A stretch of 13,024 bases of DNA, from assembly GCA_027323595.1 (NCBI GenBank), contig DAHWBL010000409.1, positions 1 to 13,024 on the forward strand, given 5' to 3'. Positions 6,902 to 13,024 of this stretch are shown piece after piece. Each line of letters begins with the position of its first letter. Position 1 is the stretch's first letter. The stretch is from Acetobacteraceae bacterium. GTDB taxonomy: Bacteria > Pseudomonadota > Alphaproteobacteria > Acetobacterales > Acetobacteraceae. The notes under the pieces were generated by a model. The model was not told the DNA's origin. It saw only the letters and a list, made by a program, of their open reading frames with translations, and searched no databases. The position numbers and the translations under genes were made by a program.

Positions 6902-8233
6902 TCATGATCCGAGCGGGCGTTTGAGGCCGAGCTGGTCGCGCAGCATCGGTCCGGCATATTCGGTGCGGAACAGCCCGCGGCGTTGCAATTCGGGCACCAG
7001 CAGGCGCACCGGTGCCTCGATGCCGCCTTGCAGATAGGGCGGCTGGATCATGAAGCCGTCGGCGGCTTTTTTGACGAACCACTCTTCCATCCGGTCGGCG
7101 ATCTGGTTCGCCGTGCCGACGACAAAGCGCCCCGAGCCGGAGCCGTAGCGGCGGCCGACCTCGGCGAGGCTGAGCCCCTGCTTTTGCGTCATCTCCGCGA
7201 CTTCCTTGTAGTGGCCATGCACTCCGGGCACGTCCATCACCGGCAGCACCTCGTTCTGCGGGAACTGCGCGAGGTCGATGTCCAGATGATAGGCCAGCGT
7301 GGACAGGCCCGCGCGCGGCTCGGCGAGGCTGTCCAGCAGGGTCTTGCGTTCCTGCGCGATCGCCTCGGTTTCGCCCATCACCGGCGACATGCCGGGCAGG
7401 ATCACGAGGTCGTCGGGGTCGCGGCCGAACCCGGCGGCGCGGCGTTTCATGTCGGCATAGAATTCAATGCCGGATTCAAGCGATGCGTGGGTGACGAAGA
7501 CGATGTCGGTCCAGCGCGCGGCGAAATCGCGCCCGCGCGCCGACGCGCCGGCCTGGATGAACACCGGCCGGCCCTGCGGCGGGCGCGGCACGTTGAGCGG
7601 CCCGGCGACGTCGAACCAGGTGCCGTGATGGTCGATCGCGGCGACGTTGGCGGGGGCGGCGAACAGCGGTGCCGCGGGGTCCATCACCAAGGCGCCGTCC
7701 TGCCAGCTTTCCCAAAGTTTGCAGGCCACCTGCATGAACTCGTCGGCGCGGTCATAGCGCTGGTCGTGCGAAAGCTGGTCGCGGCGGAGGAAATTATGGG
7801 ATTCGGAATCCTGGAACGAGGTGACGATGTTCCACGCCGCGCGGCCGCCGGAGAGGTGGTCGAGGGTGGCGAGCTGGCGGGCGATCTGGAACGGCTCGAA
7901 ATAGGAGGTGGAGATGGTGGCGGCGAGCCCCAGATGGCGCGTCTGTCCGGCGAGCAGCGCCAGCACGATGATCGGATCAAGCCGCAGCGCGCCGAGCGCG
8001 CCGTAGCGCAACTGGCTGTCCATGCTGGCGTCGAGCCGGTTCGGCACGGCCAGGATGTCGGCGATGAACATCAGGTCGAAGCAGCCCTGCTCCAGCAGGC
8101 GCGCGGTCTCGATATAGGCGGCGGCATCGGTGAAATCGCGCACCGCGCCGGGATAGCGCCAGCCGCCATGATGGCCCGATACCGGCCCGGCGGAACAGAA
8201 CGCCGCGAGCCGCATCTGGCGCGACGCGCTCAT
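6902..8233 (-). CDS. NtaA/SnaA/DszA-family FMN-dependent monooxygenase (luciferase-like)
   Basis: A 443-residue flavin monooxygenase of the bacterial luciferase superfamily, in the NtaA/SnaA/DszA branch, and the usual length for it. Relatives use reduced FMN from a separate reductase and oxygen to oxidise compounds such as nitrilotriacetate or dibenzothiophene sulfone. Supporting stretches are GHHGGWRYP (residues 20-28), LDHLSGGRAAWNIVTS (124-139), QRYDRADEFMQV (158-169), PVFIQAGASARGRDFAA (223-239) and VGTANQIADRMEEWF (in the last 100 residues). There is no signal peptide, so it is cytoplasmic. The ATG overlaps the OsmC stop as ATGA; an open frame extending further upstream to 8704 overlaps osmC and is discarded. 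No flavin reductase is in the window. The substrate is unknown; it may be the compound imported by the adjacent transporter. Confidence 0.88.
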   Translation of the reverse strand: MSASRQMRLAAFCSAGPVSGHHGGWRYPGAVRDFTDAAAYIETARLLEQGCFDLMFIADILAVPNRLDASMDSQLRYGALGALRLDPIIVLALLAGQTRHLGLAATISTSYFEPFQIARQLATLDHLSGGRAAWNIVTSFQDSESHNFLRRDQLSHDQRYDRADEFMQVACKLWESWQDGALVMDPAAPLFAAPANVAAIDHHGTWFDVAGPLNVPRPPQGRPVFIQAGASARGRDFAARWTDIVFVTHASLESGIEFYADMKRRAAGFGRDPDDLVILPGMSPVMGETEAIAQERKTLLDSLAEPRAGLSTLAYHLDIDLAQFPQNEVLPVMDVPGVHGHYKEVAEMTQKQGLSLAEVGRRYGSGSGRFVVGTANQIADRMEEWFVKKAADGFMIQPPYLQGGIEAPVRLLVPELQRRGLFRTEYAGPMLRDQLGLKRPLGS

Positions 8234-8640
8234 GCCGCGATCGCCGTGACGGTCACCGGCGCGGTGCGCGCCACGGTGTTGTAGAGCGGGCAGACATCCT
8301 TGAATTCCTGCACCAGCTCGGCGGCGACCTGCTGGGTGACGCCATGGATGGTGAAGCTGAAATAGACATGCGCGAAGCGGGTGCGATCCTGGGGGTCGGG
8401 CGTGTAGCTGGCCTCGGCGGCATAGCTCGCGGCGATCCCGCGCTGATGCGCGCAGTCCGCGATGACCGCGAGCGCGCAGGTGACGATGCCGGCGAGGAAC
8501 AGCTCGGCCGCACCTGGCGCCTCGCCGGCACCGCCGCGTGGCTTGGTCGCGTCGGCGACGAAATGATTGCCGCGCGCATCGAGCACGAAGCGGCCCTTGA
8601 CCGGGGTGCTGACGGCGGTGACCCTGGGGTCTGGTTTCAT
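8230..8640 (-). CDS. OsmC-family protein
   Basis: A 136-residue protein of the OsmC/Ohr fold. Members are typically dimeric, Cys-based peroxide or organic-hydroperoxide reductases, though many are uncharacterised. Visible family traits are GAAELFLAGIVTCALAVIADC (Cys55 in the helix where the first catalytic Cys sits) and DVCPLYNTVA, with Cys117 in the usual second-Cys position. An extra Cys63 is present. It starts with an ATG overlapping the dioxygenase stop (ATGA) and ends overlapping the monooxygenase start (ATGA), so it is firmly embedded in the operon. It might protect the oxygen-using enzymes from peroxide by-products or act on a pathway intermediate; both are inference. Confidence 0.85.
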   Translation of the reverse strand: MKPDPRVTAVSTPVKGRFVLDARGNHFVADATKPRGGAGEAPGAAELFLAGIVTCALAVIADCAHQRGIAASYAAEASYTPDPQDRTRFAHVYFSFTIHGVTQQVAAELVQEFKDVCPLYNTVARTAPVTVTAIAA

Positions 8641-9698
8641 GGCCTGGCTCCTTTCTGCGCGCGCACCTGCACCTCGGCGAGGAAGGGCACGAGCGGATGC
8701 ACACCCAACCCTACCAGAGCCGGCACGTCCATGGCCAACAGCGCCGGCAACTGCGCGGCGGGCACGGCGAATTCGGTGGCATAGGCGGCGGGGTCGGCGA
8801 TGAAGCGGGCGCGCGCGGCGCGGTCATGGGCGAGGGCGTGGATCGCCGAGATCAGCGGCACCAGCGCCGGATCGGTGGCCGGATAATGCGGGCGGGCGGT
8901 GTCGTCGCGGATGGCGAACCAGGCGAGCGAGGCGTAGTTGTGATGCCAGCTCGGGTCCATCTGGCAGATATCGGGCACCTGCTCGCCGAGCGCGCCGGCG
9001 GCGGCGGCCCAGCAGCGCAATTCGATGTTGCCCGTGTCGTCCAGCTCTTTTTCGGAATAGCCGATCAATGACTTGAGATTGCCGGCGCGCAGTTTCTCCA
9101 GTACGCGCAAATCCCAGTCGAGCTCGGGGTTGGCGTAGCGGTCGGTGCCGGGGAAGTGCGACATCCCGCCCGAGGCGAGCACCACGGTGCGCAGCCCCAG
9201 CCGGGTGACCGCGCGGCCCACCGCCTGGCCGAAGGCGTAGCAGCGCTCCGGGCTGGGCTGTGGCGGCAGATAGGCGTTCACATAGATCGGCAGGATCGGT
9301 GCGGTGTGGCCCAGATGGGTCAGCGGGATGCCGATGGCATAATCGATCTTTGCCGTGCTGCTGAAGGCCGGATCGAAACCCTGGGCGTAGAGGTCGCGCA
9401 CGATCGCCTGGCCGATGTCACCGGGAACCTGCCAGTGAAAATCGCGCCCGGCGAAGCCACCGCGGGCCTCGCCGCCGACATGGATGGTGAAGGCGGGGGC
9501 CACCTGGTGGAAAAACTGCTCGGCGTGGTCGTTGGAAAAGATGATCCACAGGTCCGGGGCGAGCGCGCGCAGACGCTCGCCGATATGGGCGGCGACATCG
9601 CGCACGCGCTGCACGTTGTCCACATCCTCGGTGGGAGGCATGGTGAAGAACTGCGGCGCGTGCGGCAGCATCGCGCCGCCGATGATGCTGCTGCGCAT
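8637..9698 (-). CDS. Extradiol ring-cleavage dioxygenase, LigB-LigA fusion
   Basis: A 353-residue class III extradiol dioxygenase, related to protocatechuate 4,5-dioxygenase (LigAB) and gallate dioxygenase. These enzymes open catechol-type rings with oxygen at a non-haem Fe(II). Residues 1 to about 275 are the LigB-like catalytic domain. Candidate iron ligands are His13 (MLPHAP), His58 (SNDHAEQF) and Glu226 (GNIEL); His181 in SGGMSHFPGT is the candidate catalytic base. Residues from about 285 to the end (AIHALAHDRAARARF, then LPALLAMDVPALVGLGVHPL) resemble the small LigA subunit, placed C-terminally as in gallate dioxygenases. The ATG lies six bases after the stop of the decarboxylase-like gene; the ribosome site is weak, suggesting coupled translation. 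Protocatechuate, gallate or a relative is a likely substrate class, but this is not proven. Confidence 0.87.
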   Translation of the reverse strand: MRSSIIGGAMLPHAPQFFTMPPTEDVDNVQRVRDVAAHIGERLRALAPDLWIIFSNDHAEQFFHQVAPAFTIHVGGEARGGFAGRDFHWQVPGDIGQAIVRDLYAQGFDPAFSSTAKIDYAIGIPLTHLGHTAPILPIYVNAYLPPQPSPERCYAFGQAVGRAVTRLGLRTVVLASGGMSHFPGTDRYANPELDWDLRVLEKLRAGNLKSLIGYSEKELDDTGNIELRCWAAAAGALGEQVPDICQMDPSWHHNYASLAWFAIRDDTARPHYPATDPALVPLISAIHALAHDRAARARFIADPAAYATEFAVPAAQLPALLAMDVPALVGLGVHPLVPFLAEVQVRAQKGARP

Positions 9699-9704
9699 CG
9701 GCGG

Positions 9705-10697
9705 CTACACGCGCGATATCTCGTAGGTGGAGGGCGCGAACAATTCCTCGATGCCGACCTTGCGCGAGGTCAGTCCCTGTTCGAACGCATATTGGGTGAG
9801 GGCGGCCAGCTCGTTCGCGTTTTCATCCACGCCGTAGCGCCAGAAATCGCGCCCCATCAGCGCCTCGGTGGCCTTGGCCTCGTCATCGATCCAGGGCAGG
9901 GTGGTGATCAGCGCGTTGACATCGTGCAGATCGCGCATGGCGATTTCCTTGGCTTCGCAAAATGCCTTGTACAGGCTGGTGGCGAGCCACGGATGCTGTT
10001 CGGCCAGCGAGCGGCGGATGCCGATCAGGTGCATGATCGGGAACAGCTTCGTCTGGCGCCAATATTCCTGCTCGGTGCCGCGCACATCGGAAAACAGGCG
10101 GCGGATGTGGGGTTCGCCGGCCAGATAGCTGCTCGGCGGGCGGGCGGTGAACAGCGCATCGAGCTAGCCGTCGCGCAGCATGTCGACCAGCGTCTGGTGT
10201 GGTTCGAGCGGCACGAGATCGAGCCCCTCGATCGGCGCGAGCGGGGTGCGCTCGGCGCGGCCGGGCTGTTACTGGCCGCCGTTGCGCCAGTGGCACTCGG
10301 TGGGCAGCACGCCATGGACATGCTGGAGCATGCCGCGGATCCAGACCACCGCGGTGATCTGATATTCGGGCACGCCGATGCGCTTGCCGCGCAGGTCCTC
10401 GGGTTTTTCGATGCCCGAGCCGGCGCGCACATAGATGCCCGAATGGCGGAACACGCGCGAGACGAAGGCGGGAATACCGATATAGTCGCTGGTGCCCGAT
10501 GCGATGGTGCGCAGATAGGAGCTGAACGACAGCTCGGAGACGTCGAACTCGCCATAGCGGAAGGTGCGGAAGAAGATTTCTTCAGGATAGAGCGGGAAAC
10601 AGCTGGTCTGGCAGCCCTCGACGCGGACCCTGCCGTCGATGATGCCGCGCGTGCGGTCGTAATTTCCCACAGCGATGGTCAGCGGCAGATCGGGCAT
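9705..10697 (-). pseudogene. 4,5-dihydroxyphthalate-decarboxylase-like gene with two in-frame stops
   Basis: The reading frame from ATG 10697 to TAG 9705 is 331 codons, normal for the 4,5-dihydroxyphthalate decarboxylase (Pht5-like) family. This family has a periplasmic-binding-protein fold but lacks a signal peptide, as here. Family-like stretches are LTIAVGNYDRTRGIIDGRV, YPEEIFFRTFRYGEFDVSELS, FRHSGIYVRAGSGI and LRGKRIGVPEYQITAVVWIRG before the stops, and LFTARPPSSYLAG and KLFPIMHLIGIRRSLAEQHPW after them. TAA at codon 143 (10269-10271) and TAG at codon 178 (10164-10166) interrupt it without a frameshift. Both would be single G-to-T changes from Glu codons (GAA, GAG). AAGGGGG lies eight bases before the ATG. 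As written only a 142-residue fragment would be made. It could be a decaying gene or carry sequence errors. Confidence 0.8.
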
Positions 10698-10721
10698 CAG
10701 ATGGTCCCCCTTGGAGTGATG

Positions 10722-10736
10722 TGATGGGAACCATCA
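10722..10736. promoter_or_regulatory. 15-bp dyad in the operon leader, candidate operator
   Basis: TGATGG (10722-10727) and CCATCA (10731-10736) are exact inverted repeats with a three-base centre. The site is 24 bases upstream of the first operon gene's ATG, between the phaC hairpin and the ribosome site. This placement suits a repressor site or a small leader hairpin. No clear -35/-10 pair is evident in the short gap, so regulation is inferred. Confidence 0.35.
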
Positions 10737-10769
10737 AAGCAACCAAGCCAGGGCGGCGCAACCCGCCCT
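10731..10769 (-). terminator. Probable terminator after phaC
   Basis: Read on the minus strand, AGGGCGG (10769-10763) pairs with CCGCCCT (10756-10750) across a six-base loop, a seven-pair GC-rich stem. It is followed by a stretch with TT, TT and TTT runs rather than a clean T-tract. The stem begins in the last two bases of the phaC stop codon. It probably ends phaC transcription and isolates the catabolic block. Confidence 0.55.
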
Positions 10770-12555
10770 ATTCTGAGCGCACCCGCACATAGCTGCCCGG
10801 CGCCGGCTCGATCGGGTCGATCGGCGCGCGCGCGGGCACAAGCTGCGGCGCGAGCGCGCTCACCCAGCGGTTCCAGTCCGGCCACCATGAGCCGGCCATT
10901 TCGGTGGCGCCGGTGAACCAGTCATCGGCGCTGGCCGGCAGCTCGGAATTGATCCAGTGGCTGTATTTGCCGGAGTCCGGCGGGTTCACCACACCGGCGA
11001 TGTGGCCCGATGCGGCCAGCACGAAGCGGGTGTCGCCCGCCATCAGCCGCGCGCCGCGATAGGTGGAGCGCCAGGGGGCGATGTGGTCCTCGCGGGTGGA
11101 CAGGAAATAGGTCGGGATGGCGATCTGGTGCAGGTCGATCGGTTCGCCGAGCAGGCTGAGCGCGTCCGGCACGATCAGCTCATTTTGTTGATACATCTTG
11201 CGCAGATAGAAACTGTGCATGCGCTCGGGCATGCGGGTGGAATCGGCGTTCCAGTACAGCAGGTCGAACGGGAACGGCTCGTTGCCGAGCAGGTAGTTGT
11301 TCACCACGAACGACCAGATCAGGTCGTTGGCGCGCAGCATGTTGAAGGTGGTGGCCATCTCCTCGCCTTCGAGATAGCCGTGCCGGTGCATCTTTTCCTC
11401 AAGCAGGGTGATCTGTTCCTCGTCGATGAACACGCCAAGCTCGCCGACCTCGGTGAAATCGAGCATGGTGGCGAGGAAGGTGGCAGAGGCGATGCGATGG
11501 TCCTGCCGACGCGCCATCCAGGCGAGCGTGGTGGCCAGCAGCGTGCCGCCCAGGCAGTAGCCGATGGCGTTGATCTGCTCCTGCCCGGTGATCCGCGCGA
11601 TCGCCTCGACCGCTTCCACCACGCCCTGCTGCATGTAGTTGTCGAAGCCCTCACCGGCGAGGCGCTCGTCGGGGTTGACCCAGGAGATCACGAACACGCT
11701 GTGCCCCTGGGCCACCGCCCAGCGGATGAAGCTGTTCTTGGCGCGCAGGTCGAGAACGTAGAATTTGTTGATCCAGGGCGGCACGATCAGCAGCGGGCGT
11801 TGCAGCACCTGGTCGGTGGCGGGAGTGTATTGGAGCAGCTGCATCAGATCGTTCTGGTACACCACCCCGCCGGGTGAGACCGCGATGTTCTCGCCGAGCT
11901 TGAAGGCGTCCATATCGGTCATGCGGATCGACAGCCGGCCGCGCCCGCGCTCGAGGTCGTTGAGCAGGTTGTTCAGCCCCTTGATCAGGTTTTCGCCGCC
12001 CGATTCGGCGGTGCGGCGCAGCACCTCGGGGTTGGTGAGCACGAAATTGCTCGGGCTCATCGCATCGACGAACTGGCGGGTGTAGAAATCCACCTTCTGC
12101 GCGGTCTTGGCGTCCAGCCCATCGACATGGCGCACCACGTCCTGAAAATAGCGGGCGGACAGCAGGTAGGATTGCTTGATGAAATCGAACACCTCGGAAT
12201 CGTTCCACGCCGAATCCTTGAAGCGCTTGTCGGCGGGGTCCGACGTGATCACCGGCTCGGCATCGATGCCCAGCATGCGCCGCGTGGTGTTCTGCCACAG
12301 CGTCATGTAATCCTGCCAGAAACCGATCTGTGCCTGCAGGAGCTGGCCGGGGTTGGCGATCAGCCGGGCCGTCATCTCCATGAAGGCGTTGCCCAGATTG
12401 AGCGGATCCAGATGCGGCGCCTCCAGCGACTGCCGCTTGAGCCAGTCCGCGACGATGCGTTGGGAGCGTTCGGCGATGTCGCTCATCGATCGGCCGAGGG
12501 CCTCGGGGTCGGGCAGGCGAAAATCGGTGGGCGGGGTGCTCGGCTGGTCGGCCAT
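10768..12555 (-). CDS. phaC: Class I poly(3-hydroxyalkanoate) synthase
   Basis: A 595-residue enzyme that polymerises (R)-3-hydroxyacyl-CoA into polyhydroxyalkanoate storage granules, on the granule surface in the cytoplasm. The length fits single-subunit class I synthases. The lipase-box-like GYCLGG holds the catalytic Cys334. Asp490 (STREDHIAPW) and His518 (ASGHIAGVVNPP) complete the expected triad. Other family stretches are LLIVPPWINKFYVLDL, NSFIRWAVAQGHSVFVISWVNP and FPFDLLYWNADSTRMP, all intact. I chose ATG 12555 (MADQPSTPPTDF); a TTG 18 bases upstream is also open but unlikely. AGGA lies somewhat far (about 11 bases) upstream. No phaA, phaB, phasin or phaR is in the window. A terminator hairpin follows, so it is probably its own transcription unit. 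Confidence 0.95.
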   Translation of the reverse strand: MADQPSTPPTDFRLPDPEALGRSMSDIAERSQRIVADWLKRQSLEAPHLDPLNLGNAFMEMTARLIANPGQLLQAQIGFWQDYMTLWQNTTRRMLGIDAEPVITSDPADKRFKDSAWNDSEVFDFIKQSYLLSARYFQDVVRHVDGLDAKTAQKVDFYTRQFVDAMSPSNFVLTNPEVLRRTAESGGENLIKGLNNLLNDLERGRGRLSIRMTDMDAFKLGENIAVSPGGVVYQNDLMQLLQYTPATDQVLQRPLLIVPPWINKFYVLDLRAKNSFIRWAVAQGHSVFVISWVNPDERLAGEGFDNYMQQGVVEAVEAIARITGQEQINAIGYCLGGTLLATTLAWMARRQDHRIASATFLATMLDFTEVGELGVFIDEEQITLLEEKMHRHGYLEGEEMATTFNMLRANDLIWSFVVNNYLLGNEPFPFDLLYWNADSTRMPERMHSFYLRKMYQQNELIVPDALSLLGEPIDLHQIAIPTYFLSTREDHIAPWRSTYRGARLMAGDTRFVLAASGHIAGVVNPPDSGKYSHWINSELPASADDWFTGATEMAGSWWPDWNRWVSALAPQLVPARAPIDPIEPAPGSYVRVRSE

Positions 12556-12688
12556 GGTCCGGGGTGTCCTCAAGGCATGGCGGCGGGGCCGACATGGTGG
12601 GCGCGGTCGGGGTTTGGTAAGCGCTGCGGCGCCACGCTAGGCTCCGCCGGAGTTGGATATCGGCACGAAGTTGAATTGGATGCGCGGT
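12556..12688. promoter_or_regulatory. Divergent intergenic region between phaC and the lipoprotein gene
   Basis: About 133 bases between two divergent starts, so promoters for both genes should lie here. On the plus strand TTGGTA (12614-12619) and TAGGCT (12638-12643) are 18 bases apart and form a weak promoter candidate for the lipoprotein gene. Nothing clearer was seen for phaC. Confidence 0.25.
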
Positions 12689-13024
12689 ATGAGCCGAAAC
12701 GGACAAGGATACGCTAGAGGGCCGAGCCGGGTGGTTCAAGACACGCTGCTGTGCGCGCTGGTGGGCCTTTGCGGGTGCGCGCGCCTGCCCGAGCCCGATC
12801 CGGTGGCCTGGTGGCACCAGCTCCAGGGGGGCGCGATCGCCGAGCAGCGCCCCGAGCCGCCCGGCGCCACCGACCCCTATCCCAATCTGGGCACCGTGCC
12901 GGCGCGACCGGCGCCGATCGACCGGGCGGCGCAGGCCGGGCTGTCGGAGCGCCTCGCGGTGGCGCGCGACATCGCCGAGCGCGCCGCCGCCGCCGACCCG
13001 CTGGTGGCCCCGGATGGCGCCCCG
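12689..13024 (+). CDS. Lipoprotein, N-terminal part, cut by the window edge
   Basis: An open frame of 112 codons that runs off the window without a stop. It encodes MSRNGQGYARGPSRVV, then DTLLCALVGLCGC, a hydrophobic stretch with lipobox LCGC (Cys30). This marks an exported lipoprotein. After it come DPVAWWHQLQGG (residues 38-49) and DPYPNLGTVPARP (62-74), then an Ala/Arg-rich helical region. I do not recognise the family with certainty. The start is uncertain: ATG 12680 and GTG 12731 are in frame, and the GTG has AGAGGG nine bases before it and would give a compact signal peptide. It is divergent from phaC. GC content and codon use match the rest of the window. Confidence 0.6.
   Translation, partial: MSRNGQGYARGPSRVVQDTLLCALVGLCGCARLPEPDPVAWWHQLQGGAIAEQRPEPPGATDPYPNLGTVPARPAPIDRAAQAGLSERLAVARDIAERAAAADPLVAPDGAP

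Larger units (their letters stand above)
2387..10697 (-). other. Probable eight-gene uptake and aromatic-catabolism operon
   Basis: Eight genes read in the same direction with spacing that suggests one transcript. In order of transcription they are the decarboxylase-like gene, LigB-LigA dioxygenase, OsmC-like, flavin monooxygenase, binding protein, LivH, LivM-LivG and LivF. Junctions are 6 bases, ATGA overlap, ATGA overlap, about 32 bases, 18 bases, GTGA overlap and TGATG overlap. The longest gap is the one before the binding protein. A hairpin separates the block from phaC upstream. The unit is inferred from spacing and gene content; no regulator, flavin reductase or lower-pathway gene lies within it. 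Confidence 0.65.

Noticed and set aside
5262..7037. Plus-strand open frame of 591 codons
   Set aside because: Opposite the binding protein and LivH genes, low-complexity and without family features.
9156..10724. Long plus-strand open frame of 522 codons
   Set aside because: It is antisense to the dioxygenase and decarboxylase-like genes, has a His/Arg/Gly-biased composition and no recognisable domain; typical shadow frame in GC-rich DNA.

Overview
The window is very GC-rich bacterial DNA with tightly packed, often overlapping genes. A class I PHA synthase, a Liv-type (branched-chain amino acid type) ABC transporter and aromatic-catabolism genes together suggest an alphaproteobacterium. An acetobacterium-like source is my best guess, but that is an inference from style and gene content, not from a marker gene.

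Layout. (1) Positions 46-498, minus strand: a small proline/alanine-rich lipoprotein, divergent from a tRNA-Thr(GGT) gene at 588-662. Just 3' of the tRNA lie three imperfect direct repeats. (2) Positions 832-2372, plus strand: a two-gene unit, an exported protein with two VOC (glyoxalase-like) domains followed by a glycine-rich lipoprotein, joined by an ATGA overlap. A dyad (TGTCAC-12-GTGACA) lies upstream. (3) Positions 2387-10697, minus strand: a compact eight-gene block, read from right to left. It holds a 4,5-dihydroxyphthalate-decarboxylase-like gene interrupted by two in-frame stop codons, a LigB-LigA fused extradiol dioxygenase, an OsmC-family protein, an NtaA/SnaA/DszA-type flavin monooxygenase, a periplasmic binding protein, LivH, a fused LivM-LivG, and LivF. 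(4) Positions 10768-12555, minus strand: the PHA synthase phaC, with a probable terminator hairpin separating it from the block. (5) Position 12689 to the window end, plus strand: the start of another lipoprotein gene, divergent from phaC.

How it works together. Block 3 looks like one transcription unit for taking up and breaking down a small, probably aromatic, acid. The binding protein, fused permease/ATPase and LivH/LivF would import it. The flavin monooxygenase would oxidise it, the decarboxylase-like protein would remove a carboxylate, and the LigB-LigA fusion would open the ring. The substrate cannot be read from the sequence. No flavin reductase, transcription regulator or lower-pathway gene is visible here. 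The two nonsense codons in the first gene suggest the pathway is decaying, or that the sequence has errors there, since the reading frame and family similarity continue through both stops to a normal-length C-terminus.

Nothing mobile (IS element, phage, CRISPR) was recognised. All stretches without genes are under 200 bases.
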